IMG/VR virus record: IMGVR_UViG_3300043464_001543 | Coordinates: 1-32,419 of that record | Strand: one strand, 5' to 3' | DNA length: 32,419 bases | DNA from: a virus | Notes under the pieces: generated by a model | Seen by the model: only the letters and a program-made list of their open reading frames with translations | The model's database searches: none | Told to the model about the DNA's origin: nothing | Part shown: positions 25,493 through 32,219 of the stretch, piece by piece | Layout of the letters: every line of letters begins with the position of its first letter | Numbering within the stretch: the first letter of the stretch is position 1 | Made by a program: the position numbers and the translations under genes

Positions 25493-27700
25493 TTATTTAA
25501 TATTTTTAAATGCAGATCTCTTTAATCCACCATTCACATTTGAAGTTTTATGCCCCATATGCTTAAACATACTCTTATTTAATTTAAACAAATTTTCTGA
25601 CTTTTGCAAGTTTTTAGCTGCTTCATCCATAATTGTTCTTTTAGAATATCCTCTATTAGACTCTTGGATCCTCATAAATGCTACTAATGCAGCAAAGGAA
25701 ACTAATCTATCCACGTTAACTCCATCTGAGTATTCTCTCATTTCTTTAATCAACATTGGATCAGGAATACGTTCTATTCCATAAGTTGTTCTTACAACTG
25801 TACCATCTGGCTTAAGTTCTTGATCTAATTCCTCCTTAGTATATTCTATGGCATAACTAAGAAGATGTGCTTTGAAAAGTGTACCTGTATTCTTCCAACC
25901 GTATTCCTGAAATACATTATTATTAGAACCAAGATCTTTTAAGAACATAATCTGACTCTTAGGTACTAGGTATCTTTGTTTCTTTCTGGAGATCATGTAT
26001 TGAATAAATAATGAAATGTTATTCTCAACTAGGGCCCAGGCATTATACCATTCAATAATTAACTCTAGCATTTGATGAGTTTTATTGATATCATCATATC
26101 TACCACACCAAGCAGCTACAATTTTACCTTGCTCTATATATGTTTCTGTTTCTACACCGGTAACTTTAGTAACTTGAACTGGTGCCTTCATTACATAAAT
26201 AGAACATAATGATTCTGATGTGGTAGTTTTTCCTTCCCCTACGGGGTCAATAGAAGCATAGTATGTACCAAATGAAGGATCAGCAACAGGTCTTTCCCAT
26301 ACTACAACACAACCTGTTTTATCTTCAGTCTTTTTATTTACAGGAAATTCCATTATGGGTCTCTTGTTACTCTTAGTAACTGTTGGTTTTCCATCTACAT
26401 CAGTAGTAATATCTAGGTATTCATACCCATAGTCTTTATCTTCTATTCTTCTCTCTTGTGCAGCAAGAAGATGTGGAGGAAATACAGATACTGTTCTATG
26501 AGCAAATGCTTCTTTAATATTTCTAGGATGCTGAGATATACGGAGCTGGTAGTCTTCTGGAGCAAGTTCATCTTTCCATTTCTTAAACTGTTCCTCTAAT
26601 GCTTCTATTGCTTCTTCTACAAGTGAATTACCATATTGATCAATATGTGGTGGCATAGACCATTGCTCTGGAATAAATAAACCTGATAAACCTACAGTAC
26701 CTTTATCATCTATTAAATCTGTCTCTACTGCATAGATATCTTTAGATGTAGGATTTAAAATCATATCTTTCAATGGGTTACATTGTGATAAGTCACCCAC
26801 AGAACCTGCAGCAATAAACATCCCTGTAGTAATTAAACCAGATCTCATTGCTGGTCTCATGTACTCATATGTCTGATCCATCTTAGGAGCAATCCCAGCC
26901 TCCTCATGAAAGAAGTATTTTACCGGACCCCCTACACCATTTGTTGGATCTTTTTCAAATGACATACCTTGTATAGTTCCTTTGAGACCAACTTCATTTT
27001 TTCTATCTCCTTTTCTTACTTCAATCTTCTGTTGCCACATCATTACTTTGTCTGGTGACATAGGACGATACCATGCAGTATGTTCATTTAAGAATGCTGC
27101 ATATTCCTGTAAAAATTTCCAGGAACCTTTCTCATTGATATAATCTTTAAGACTTGCTCCCATCTTAAGAGTAACCCCAGCTTCAAACCATTGTTGATTT
27201 ATAAACTTACCCATATGGTAATAAGAAGATGCAATCTGACGTTTCTTTAAAATTGCGGCATGTTTATAGTTTAACTCAGCTAATAATTCATAGAGTGCTA
27301 AATGATACTGAGCATCTCTAATTTTAGCAAAACCAAAGTTCTGTTCTTCTTTATCAAAGATTGGTAGAAAGTTTAACCACATGTAGTATTCTCTACATAC
27401 AAACCAAGTTAAGTCACCATCTTTAACTATTATTCCTTTTCGACACTTAGTCTTTTGATCATCCCAATAGTTTATAAAGTCTTTTGACTTGAAGGGAGCT
27501 GTACAATATACTCTATCTTTTTTGAATCTGGCTGACTCAGAAATGAATATATTGTTTGTAGTTTCATTGAATTGATACTTTCCAGGTTCTTTAAATATGT
27601 CATTAAAGATGAAGTGTTTGAAGTCTTCTCTGGATTCAAAACTTGTGGTTGTCCAGTTTCCATTTTCATAAGTTGGTATATCTTGATAAATTTCACTCAT
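25493..27700 (-). CDS. terL: Terminase large subunit (735 aa)
   Basis: This is the ATPase-nuclease motor that cuts and packages phage DNA into the prohead. The ATPase half shows an adenine-binding/P-loop region at about 150-159 (ILKKRQIASS), a Walker B with catalytic acids (KYFFHEEAG, 261-269) and a coupling motif (AAGSVGD, about 297-303). The nuclease half shows D485 (YYASIDPVGEG), E559 (ALVENNIS) and D664 (NVDRLVSFAAL), the RNase H-like metal ligands. The P-loop lacks the usual Gly-Lys-Ser/Thr and reads RQIASS, a degenerate form. Its ATG overlaps the stop of the preceding 172-aa gene by one base. The assignment is secure. Confidence 0.95.
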   Translation of the reverse strand: MSEIYQDIPTYENGNWTTTSFESREDFKHFIFNDIFKEPGKYQFNETTNNIFISESARFKKDRVYCTAPFKSKDFINYWDDQKTKCRKGIIVKDGDLTWFVCREYYMWLNFLPIFDKEEQNFGFAKIRDAQYHLALYELLAELNYKHAAILKKRQIASSYYHMGKFINQQWFEAGVTLKMGASLKDYINEKGSWKFLQEYAAFLNEHTAWYRPMSPDKVMMWQQKIEVRKGDRKNEVGLKGTIQGMSFEKDPTNGVGGPVKYFFHEEAGIAPKMDQTYEYMRPAMRSGLITTGMFIAAGSVGDLSQCNPLKDMILNPTSKDIYAVETDLIDDKGTVGLSGLFIPEQWSMPPHIDQYGNSLVEEAIEALEEQFKKWKDELAPEDYQLRISQHPRNIKEAFAHRTVSVFPPHLLAAQERRIEDKDYGYEYLDITTDVDGKPTVTKSNKRPIMEFPVNKKTEDKTGCVVVWERPVADPSFGTYYASIDPVGEGKTTTSESLCSIYVMKAPVQVTKVTGVETETYIEQGKIVAAWCGRYDDINKTHQMLELIIEWYNAWALVENNISLFIQYMISRKKQRYLVPKSQIMFLKDLGSNNNVFQEYGWKNTGTLFKAHLLSYAIEYTKEELDQELKPDGTVVRTTYGIERIPDPMLIKEMREYSDGVNVDRLVSFAALVAFMRIQESNRGYSKRTIMDEAAKNLQKSENLFKLNKSMFKHMGHKTSNVNGGLKRSAFKNIK

Positions 27701-28218
27701 TACATGTCATATGCTAATCCTTGTCCACCACGTACTTTACTTTGTTGTTCTTCTTGAAGATCTTTATAAGCACCTTTAAAAGACTGTCTAATTGCTTCAT
27801 AGTTTTTAGCTGCAGCAAGTAAAGAGTTAAAGTTTCCGTCTCTACCGTGTGTAATTGGTGTATTCTCCATATATCTTCCTAATCTATCTAACATAGATGC
27901 AATACCTTTATATGCTCTAGATGTAGGAGTCTCATACATTCTTTGACAAAATTGTAATGCTACATGTATTGTGTCATCTTCAGTAGAGAATTCTGCACCA
28001 ATTTGATCAATAATTAAATGTTCTTTATCTACATCTGGTGTAAAGAAAAATGGATTTAAATCAGGATTAGGACATGACATGTAAAACAAATACAAATAGA
28101 TCTTAAGATATTCATCTGGATATTCATCCATTACATCTTTCAAAGCCTTTAATGTAAAACAATGTTCAGTAGGAATAACTACTCCATTCTGAACATCAAA
28201 TAATTTAGTTAGTATCAT
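27700..28218 (-). CDS. Conserved helical protein upstream of TerL (172 aa), possible packaging partner
   Basis: An all-helical protein with an N-terminal beta/helix part (MILTKLFDVQNGVVIP), a Phe-rich stretch (NPFFFTPDVDKEH), a helical middle (ALQFCQRMYETPTSRAYKGI) and a C-terminal helix (NYEAIRQSFKGAYKDLQEEQ) followed by a basic tail (KVRGGQGLAYDM). It is coupled to TerL (its stop shares a base with the TerL start) and overlaps the nuclease gene by 4 bases. A protein of this kind precedes TerL in related phages. It is a candidate small terminase or packaging co-factor, but I see no HTH and cannot confirm this. Confidence 0.55.
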   Translation of the reverse strand: MILTKLFDVQNGVVIPTEHCFTLKALKDVMDEYPDEYLKIYLYLFYMSCPNPDLNPFFFTPDVDKEHLIIDQIGAEFSTEDDTIHVALQFCQRMYETPTSRAYKGIASMLDRLGRYMENTPITHGRDGNFNSLLAAAKNYEAIRQSFKGAYKDLQEEQQSKVRGGQGLAYDM

Positions 28219-29045
28219 TTCTTTTTAAGTTTGTGTCTGTTATCACTAAGGTAATGAATAATTGCTAATACTTCATCTACTAAATAAGGTATTGCAATTG
28301 GCTTAACTTCTTTTAATACAGGTTCTCCATTCTCATCTTTTTTAGTTACAGGATATCCCCAGTCATCTTCTCTTTCTACTTCAAAAGTAACATGATGAAC
28401 AAATATTTTTCCTGGTTTTAATTTAGGATTATGCTTTAGTATAATATACATATAAATACTCAACTGTAATGCATAATGATAAAAATTACAATCATCTAAT
28501 GTATCTACAGGAAATCCCATTTTATCAGATTTACCTTCCCAATCTACATATGACTCTATATCAATTTTCTTATTAGTCTTGTAGTCAATGATATTTACTT
28601 TACCATTGACTACCTCAACTAAATCTGATTGTCCACAGATACCCGCTGATCTTAAATAGACCATATGTTCTGGATAAACTCCGGGTTCAAGTTTTTGTGA
28701 TGGAGCAATTTTAACTCCTTCCTTAATTTCTGATGGTTTAAATACAGGTACAGTAACACCTTCTCTTTCCATAGATGCTAATGCACATAAGTCAGTTTCT
28801 CTTTGATTATGATACCAAGTACCAAGAGTAGTAGATCTATCTCCTTCATTAGTCCAGATCTGCTGTATTAATACAGGATCAATACCAAACCATTTTGAGT
28901 TTTTATTTTTAGTAACCTTCTCTGCTATTTTCTTAGCATCAAATGGTTTTTTAAAATGAGAAACAAGTGTTGTCACACTTATCCAATCAATGTTACTGTC
29001 ATCGAGACTTCTGTAACTATGATCATCTGCATTAAATACAATCAT
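28215..29045 (-). CDS. PD-(D/E)XK nuclease, RecB/Cas4-like (276 aa)
   Basis: This is a predicted metal-dependent DNA nuclease. The motifs appear in the order of the RecB/Cas4-like exonuclease fold: GTWYH at 75-79, Glu126 (PEHMVY), Asp141 (GICGQSDLVEV), Asp154-Tyr-Lys156 (NIIDYKTNK) and the Q-motif Gln194-x3-Tyr198 (ALQLSIYMY). No Fe-S cysteine quartet is evident, unlike typical Cas4. crAss-like genomes carry a PD-(D/E)XK nuclease near terminase. It could process replication or packaging intermediates or degrade host DNA. It lies 4 bases after the zinc-binding 99-aa gene and overlaps the following gene by 4 bases. Confidence 0.85.
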   Translation of the reverse strand: MIVFNADDHSYRSLDDSNIDWISVTTLVSHFKKPFDAKKIAEKVTKNKNSKWFGIDPVLIQQIWTNEGDRSTTLGTWYHNQRETDLCALASMEREGVTVPVFKPSEIKEGVKIAPSQKLEPGVYPEHMVYLRSAGICGQSDLVEVVNGKVNIIDYKTNKKIDIESYVDWEGKSDKMGFPVDTLDDCNFYHYALQLSIYMYIILKHNPKLKPGKIFVHHVTFEVEREDDWGYPVTKKDENGEPVLKEVKPIAIPYLVDEVLAIIHYLSDNRHKLKKK

Positions 29046-29049
29046 ATTA

Positions 29050-29349
29050 TTAATCTTTAAGGTTATCTAATTCATCTTCTTCTTCTACAGTAGAAAGAGC
29101 ATCCCATTTTCCCAATGGGCATTCTGATGATAAGGATCTAGTTTTAAAATTTAAAGAACATCCACATTCATTACAACAAGGAGCTGTACCTTTTACAGCA
29201 CAATCTTTACCTTTACTAGGGCATTCATCACAAATAGAATATCTTAGTCTTGCAATTTCTTCTACTGTTTCATCACGAATAACTGTATTAGTTATTCCCT
29301 CCAGAATCTGCTTCCGGTTCTGCCAAATTATTTTCAGGGTATTTTTCAT
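29050..29349 (-). CDS. Cys-rich zinc-binding protein (99 aa)
   Basis: Eight cysteines lie within residues 40-77: C40-x2-C43, C50, C58-C59, C62-x-C64 and C77. This suggests one or two metal sites, like a ferredoxin-like or zinc-ribbon fold. The N-terminal helix (NTLKIIWQNRKQILEGI) and acidic tail (VEEEDELDNLKD) flank it. The frame starts 62 bases inside the end of the IHF-like gene; the upstream part reads well as protein in both frames, and there is no later ATG before the Cys cluster. It lies directly before the PD-(D/E)XK nuclease and might partner it. Function unknown. Confidence 0.68.
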   Translation of the reverse strand: MKNTLKIIWQNRKQILEGITNTVIRDETVEEIARLRYSICDECPSKGKDCAVKGTAPCCNECGCSLNFKTRSLSSECPLGKWDALSTVEEEDELDNLKD

Positions 29350-29695
29350 CTTTAAAGGTTTTTCTTTTTAATAATTCTTCTTCAGCTTTTATATGAATCT
29401 GATTTAAAAGTTCTAGTTTTTCTTCCACACTCTTTTTGTTATGATAAGCACCGAATGTTGAGGTGTCATGATTTTGTAGAACTTTTTGATAATGAGGTAT
29501 TGCTTTCTTTACCTTTTGTATTTTAATGACAAAGTGACCTAGTCCATCTACATTTATTCTTAGGTCACTTAAATCAGTCATTTTTTTTCTTAATGCTTTG
29601 TAGTAGGATTCAACTAAACTTTCTACTAAATCTTCAGAGACATCAAACTCTTCTGTTATTTCTTTGTATAATTTATTTGCTTTCTTCGGTATCAT
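29288..29695 (-). CDS. HU/IHF-like DNA-binding protein (135 aa)
   Basis: Residues about 3-62 follow the HU/IHF pattern: helix 1 (KKANKLYKEITEEF), a 'vs.d.ve' turn, helix 2 (DLVESLVESYYKALRKKM) and the strand with the HU-like GLGHFVIK at the position of GFGTFEVR. The arm that grips DNA in HU is replaced by a basic segment (IQKVKKAIPHYQKVL), and a Lys/Glu helix plus an acidic tail follow. It probably binds or bends DNA, and its neighbours (winged-helix protein upstream, nuclease and terminase downstream) suggest a role in packaging-site recognition or late regulation. It overlaps the upstream gene by 23 bases and the downstream gene by 62 bases. Confidence 0.65.
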   Translation of the reverse strand: MIPKKANKLYKEITEEFDVSEDLVESLVESYYKALRKKMTDLSDLRINVDGLGHFVIKIQKVKKAIPHYQKVLQNHDTSTFGAYHNKKSVEEKLELLNQIHIKAEEELLKRKTFKDEKYPENNLAEPEADSGGNN

Positions 29696-30053
29696 TTCCT
29701 AAAAATTTATAGTCTAGCAAAATGGTACCATTAGTTTGAACTTTTAAATTTGGATTAAGCATGATAAGTTTTTTATTATCAGTATCTTTTACAATCAGTC
29801 CATTTTTCTCAGCTTTGTTTATACTATTTCTAACAGTTTGAGGGGATTTAAAAATCCAGTCTTCTTCTGAAGATGCATCAAGACAAAAGTTACTCAGCTC
29901 AATTGGTTGATTAAAGCTAAGTAATGTAAGACAATCCAGATCAGACTCACTCATTGTTATACGATTAATATAACAATGAGTTAAGACCTGAAATTTAACA
30001 ACGTCCCATTTGGGCATTTTAACCCTTTTCTGTACTTGATTTACAAGTGCCAT
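29673..30053 (-). CDS. Winged-helix DNA-binding-like protein (126 aa)
   Basis: The core at about 35-100 reads as a winged helix: helices around SESDLDCLTLLS and IELSNFCLDA, the recognition helix SPQTVRNSINKAEKNGLI (70-87), then a beta wing (IVKDTDNKKLIMLNPN). The 'sp.tvrn.i.kl.k.gli' pattern is characteristic of wHTH proteins found in Bacteroidota phages. Possible roles are late transcription control or DNA recognition at packaging. It is coupled to its neighbours: its start shares a base with the previous stop, and its end overlaps the IHF-like gene. Confidence 0.68.
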   Translation of the reverse strand: MALVNQVQKRVKMPKWDVVKFQVLTHCYINRITMSESDLDCLTLLSFNQPIELSNFCLDASSEEDWIFKSPQTVRNSINKAEKNGLIVKDTDNKKLIMLNPNLKVQTNGTILLDYKFLGNDTEESK

Positions 30054-30361
30054 TACCCTTTTCTTAATTTTTTACCTCCAGCTGGTGCTTGTGCTGCAGA
30101 TTGTTGTGGTGAATTACTAGGAAGATCATCATCCTCATCTTCTTGTTCAGAACGTCCCTGAGCTGCAGCCATCATGGTTGCATACTGGATTTGCATAGTA
30201 GCTCTTTTATACCTTGCCTCTTCTACTTCAGTAAGTAATTTTTCATACTTAGACTGTGCTTCTAAATAAGGAATAGAACTCTCATAAAAAGATTTCATTT
30301 CTTCTCTTCTTGCTTCCAATTGTTCTGGTGACAATTGTTCTTCTTGTTGTTGGTTTTCCAT
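30053..30361 (-). CDS. Small helical Glu/Gln-rich protein (102 aa)
   Basis: A helical, probably coiled-coil protein with a Gln/Glu N-terminus (ENQQQEEQLSPEQLEARREE), a central amphipathic helix (YLEAQSKYEKLLTEVEEARY), an acidic linker (EQEDEDDDLPSN) and a basic end (GGKKLRKG). It is the first gene after the lysis-cassette terminator and is preceded by a TATATTTG box. No family recognised; an assembly or regulatory helper is possible. Confidence 0.58.
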   Translation of the reverse strand: MENQQQEEQLSPEQLEARREEMKSFYESSIPYLEAQSKYEKLLTEVEEARYKRATMQIQYATMMAAAQGRSEQEDEDDDLPSNSPQQSAAQAPAGGKKLRKG

Positions 30362-30383
30362 GATATATTAATTAAAGTTTATA

Positions 30384-30391
30384 CAAATATA
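30384..30391 (-). promoter_or_regulatory. TATATTTG promoter -7-like box
   Basis: On the minus strand TATATTTG (30391-30384) fits the Bacteroidota -7 consensus TAnnTTTG exactly. It stands 22 bases before the ATG of the 102-aa gene and just after the terminator at 30424-30454. No good TTG-type upstream element is visible at the usual distance, so confidence is moderate. Confidence 0.5.
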
Positions 30392-30423
30392 CAATAAAAG
30401 TTTAAACAGAAATAGTTTAAATG

Positions 30424-30454
30424 AAAAAATCCAGGCATACTATATACCTGGATT
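30424..30454 (-). terminator. Intrinsic terminator closing the lysis unit
   Basis: Minus strand AATCCAGG (30454-30447) pairs with CCTGGATT (30435-30428). The stem can continue inward by TAT/ATG-type pairs to a small loop, and TTTTTT (30429-30424) follows. It lies 19 bases after the stop of the 52-aa gene and separates the lysis genes from the packaging genes. Confidence 0.9.
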
Positions 30455-30472
30455 ACTAAGAGTTATTTAAAA

Positions 30473-30631
30473 CTATCTATTCTTTAAAGTAAAGTTTAAT
30501 ACAGTAATCATATAAAATGATCTTGGTACATCTATTTCTAGAGTAAATACATCAAGAGAAGATACTCTTAAACTTAATCTAAATTGCTTTAAGTTCTTCT
30601 TCCAGTTTTTCCAATTGTTTCTAGACTTCAT
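30473..30631 (-). CDS. Small basic protein after the endolysin (52 aa)
   Basis: The ATG at 30631-30629 overlaps the endolysin TAA stop (TAATG). The frame gives 52 residues starting MKSRNNWKNWKKNLKQFRLS and ending SFYMITVLNFTLKNR, followed after 18 bases by a terminator. Coupled start and terminator support a real gene. The N-terminal half is a Lys/Trp/Asn-rich amphipathic stretch, the C-terminal half hydrophobic with strand-like alternation. Its place in the lysis unit suggests a helper in lysis, but no known lysis family is recognised. Confidence 0.6.
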   Translation of the reverse strand: MKSRNNWKNWKKNLKQFRLSLRVSSLDVFTLEIDVPRSFYMITVLNFTLKNR

Positions 30632-31149
30632 TATGCTTCATTTATGCTTATAGTTCCTTTTGCTTCAAGATATACTTTTCTAACACTTGCTGGTTGTGCT
30701 ACTTTCCAAGCTGTTCTTCTTGCTTGTGTTAATCTAGACTTAGCAAGTCTCATTACATTTACCTGGTTATTTTGGTTCCCACCAAGAACATGGTAATGTG
30801 TTTTGTCTTCACCAACATAGATTCCAACATGTCCACCACCATTTCTTTTAAAAGTAAGTATGTCACCTAACATAGGTTCAGTTACTTGAGTTCCGTACTT
30901 ATTCCAGTTAAGAGCCCATAAAGGTCTTTCAACTACTTGTACTCCTGCCTTATGTGCACAGTAAGCAATAAACAATCCACACCAAGGAATCTCATCATTA
31001 GTATAAATAGTACTTAAACTAAGTTCTTTAGCCCAATTAAGTATTACGGGATTATGTGCTTTACCTACTATTTCTTTAGTACCAATAAGTTTAACAGCTT
31101 CTACTAATATTTTAGGAGCTGTTTCTTGAGTTAAATATCCGTAACTCAT
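30631..31149 (-). CDS. Endolysin, NlpC/P60-CHAP-like cysteine amidase/peptidase (172 aa)
   Basis: It cleaves peptidoglycan cross-links or side chains at lysis. It matches the TIGR02594-type C40 family: an N-terminal helix, then catalytic Cys57 in PWCGLFIAYC, His107 in GGGHVGIYVG and a likely third residue Asn125 in LGGNQNNQ. The substrate-groove phrase GDILTFKRNGGGHVG is typical. The domain spans residues about 8-152; a short tail (SVRKVYLEAKGTISINEA) follows. There is no signal peptide, so it needs a holin or other route to the cell wall. The gene overlaps its upstream neighbour by 4 bases and lies behind a holin-like gene. Confidence 0.9.
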   Translation of the reverse strand: MSYGYLTQETAPKILVEAVKLIGTKEIVGKAHNPVILNWAKELSLSTIYTNDEIPWCGLFIAYCAHKAGVQVVERPLWALNWNKYGTQVTEPMLGDILTFKRNGGGHVGIYVGEDKTHYHVLGGNQNNQVNVMRLAKSRLTQARRTAWKVAQPASVRKVYLEAKGTISINEA

Positions 31150-31457
31150 TTCTTAGGTTTCTTGTTCAGTTTTTTACTGATCATGTGTGCTACCCATAAT
31201 CCTGTTTTCTTAAGGACTTTAGATTTAGCATCTACATTAATAGTAGTTCCTTCTGCAGTTTTTTCTACAGTAATATCTAAGTTTTTAGTATCTACTGTAA
31301 CAGACTTATTGTCTGCATCTGTGTGGACTTCTACATCAACTTTTTTTGTATCTACTACAACATCCAAAGTTTCTGGAGTCTTATCAATGCTTACTGTAGT
31401 TTCTCCTACTTTTACTTCAGCATCAATACTTACTGGTTTTTTTGGTTTCTTACTCAT
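31146..31457 (-). CDS. Beta-repeat, Val/Asp/Thr-rich protein in the lysis cassette (103 aa)
   Basis: Residues 8-80 alternate strongly between hydrophobic and charged/polar residues (AEVKVGETTVSID, LDVVVDTKKVDVEVH, KSVTVDTKNLDITVE, TTINVDAKSK). This is a run of beta strands about 8-10 residues apart, each ending near a 'VDTK/VDAK' phrase. A basic amphipathic helix (VLKKTGLWVAHMISKKLNKK) closes the chain. It lies between a holin-like gene and the endolysin, tightly packed (3-base gap upstream, 4-base overlap downstream). I do not recognise it. It could be a membrane-surface or spanin-like part, but no signal peptide or lipobox is present. Confidence 0.6.
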   Translation of the reverse strand: MSKKPKKPVSIDAEVKVGETTVSIDKTPETLDVVVDTKKVDVEVHTDADNKSVTVDTKNLDITVEKTAEGTTINVDAKSKVLKKTGLWVAHMISKKLNKKPKK

Positions 31458-31460
31458 AGT

Positions 31461-31694
31461 TTATTCATTTATTAATTCTTCTACTTTAGAGTCATCAACT
31501 GTTAATTGTGATAATGTTGCTGCTACTGTTCCTGCTGTAGCTAAATAACCTGCTGCTGTAACTACTGCTGCTGGTAATGATATTGGAGCTGTTAGAATTA
31601 CTCCTGCCACTGCACCTATTGTAATTGCAATGTTTCTTACTTGCTTCCAAAACTTTGGAGTTTTACCACTCCATCTTCTTTTTAACTCTTTCAT
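31461..31694 (-). CDS. Holin-like membrane protein (77 aa)
   Basis: A basic N-terminus (KELKRRWSGKTPKFWKQVRN) precedes one long or two short hydrophobic helices (residues about 22-63: IAITIGAVAGVILTAPISLP and AAVVTAAGYLATAGTVAATL). A short acidic tail (VDDSKVEELINE) follows. Size, topology and position before the endolysin fit a phage holin that permeabilises the inner membrane. The ATG overlaps the stop of the preceding gene by 4 bases. No family was identified by sequence, so the call rests on topology and context. Confidence 0.68.
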   Translation of the reverse strand: MKELKRRWSGKTPKFWKQVRNIAITIGAVAGVILTAPISLPAAVVTAAGYLATAGTVAATLSQLTVDDSKVEELINE

Positions 31695-31963
31695 TTTTCT
31701 TTATTTAATACAAACATCTTAACTGCATCTGATAATTCACCTACATTTTTAGCTAGATTTTTTATCTCAAGTTGAGTAAGTTCTTGCAATGCTTGATACT
31801 TTATCTGTGTCTCTTGTTGTACAAGTTCTATTTTACCTTTCAGTCTTCCTTGCTCTTCAGTATTTTTTCTGACATCTCCGTGAATCATTTTTAAAAAGTA
31901 TCCAAATATAGCAAAAACAATACTTGTTATAAAAAGACCTACGCTTAGTGTTTGTGTATCCAT
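31691..31963 (-). CDS. Membrane-anchored coiled-coil protein of the lysis cassette (90 aa)
   Basis: One N-terminal transmembrane helix (residues about 6-27, SVGLFITSIVFAIFGYFLKM) is followed by a long charged, heptad-like helix (VRKNTEEQGRLKGKIELVQQ to VGELSDAVKMF). This resembles XhlA-type haemolysin-enhancing or i-spanin-like phage lysis proteins. It is the first gene of the lysis cassette and follows a promoter-like element. The function is inferred from topology and neighbours. Confidence 0.65.
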   Translation of the reverse strand: MDTQTLSVGLFITSIVFAIFGYFLKMIHGDVRKNTEEQGRLKGKIELVQQETQIKYQALQELTQLEIKNLAKNVGELSDAVKMFVLNKEK

Positions 31964-31991
31964 GATTAAAAGTTATAAATATATATACTAT

Positions 31992-32019
31992 AATATACTA
32001 AAATTTTTTTAATTATCAA
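31992..32019 (-). promoter_or_regulatory. Promoter-like element upstream of the lysis cassette
   Basis: Minus strand TTGATA (32019-32014), 16 bases, TATATT (31997-31992) in the context TTTTAGTATATTA. The -35-like part overlaps the stop of the 62-aa gene. The ATG of the first lysis gene is 28 bases downstream. This is one of the best-formed members of the recurring element. Confidence 0.52.
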
Positions 32020-32204
32020 GGATTTATAATAGTTATTTCTGGGTCTGCTGGTTTTTCATCATACCAATTCCATCCTTCAACAGGATATTCATAAGTATCT
32101 TTAAGATGAACCTCTAAAGTAATAACTCCATAAACTCCGTTTGGACCATACATCCACTCATTACCAATATCATTCCATTTATAAAATCCACTTGTATCTT
32201 CCAT
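32016..32204 (-). CDS. Small Trp/Tyr-rich protein (62 aa)
   Basis: A short acidic protein (MEDTSGFYKWNDIGNEWMYG, then ITLEVHLKDTYEYPVEGW and NWYDEKPADPE). Similar small 'FYKy.......LKDTY.YP..GW.W' proteins follow fibre-like genes in other phages, so it may be a fibre accessory or chaperone. It lies 15 bases after the stop of the cut gene at the window edge. Function unknown. Confidence 0.6.
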   Translation of the reverse strand: MEDTSGFYKWNDIGNEWMYGPNGVYGVITLEVHLKDTYEYPVEGWNWYDEKPADPEITIINP

Positions 32205-32219
32205 ATCTATTTTATTTTT

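Noticed and set aside
27472-27696. 74-codon frame on the minus strand within TerL
   Set aside because: It overlaps the N-terminal TerL coding sequence in another frame; TerL is unambiguous there and the short product resembles nothing.
28215-29045. Cas4 of a CRISPR adaptation system
   Set aside because: The PD-(D/E)XK motifs fit, but no Cys quartet for an Fe-S cluster and no cas genes or repeats are present. A phage nuclease near terminase is the simpler reading.
29050-29349. Frameshift joining the IHF-like and zinc-binding genes into one protein
   Set aside because: The upstream protein ends in a natural acidic/polar tail, the downstream gene has its own ATG, and no slippery sequence was evident at the overlap.
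31162-31548. Open frame of 128 codons on the plus strand, Ser/Thr/Val-rich
   Set aside because: It is the mirror of the beta-repeat and holin-like genes, which tile with the lysis cassette.
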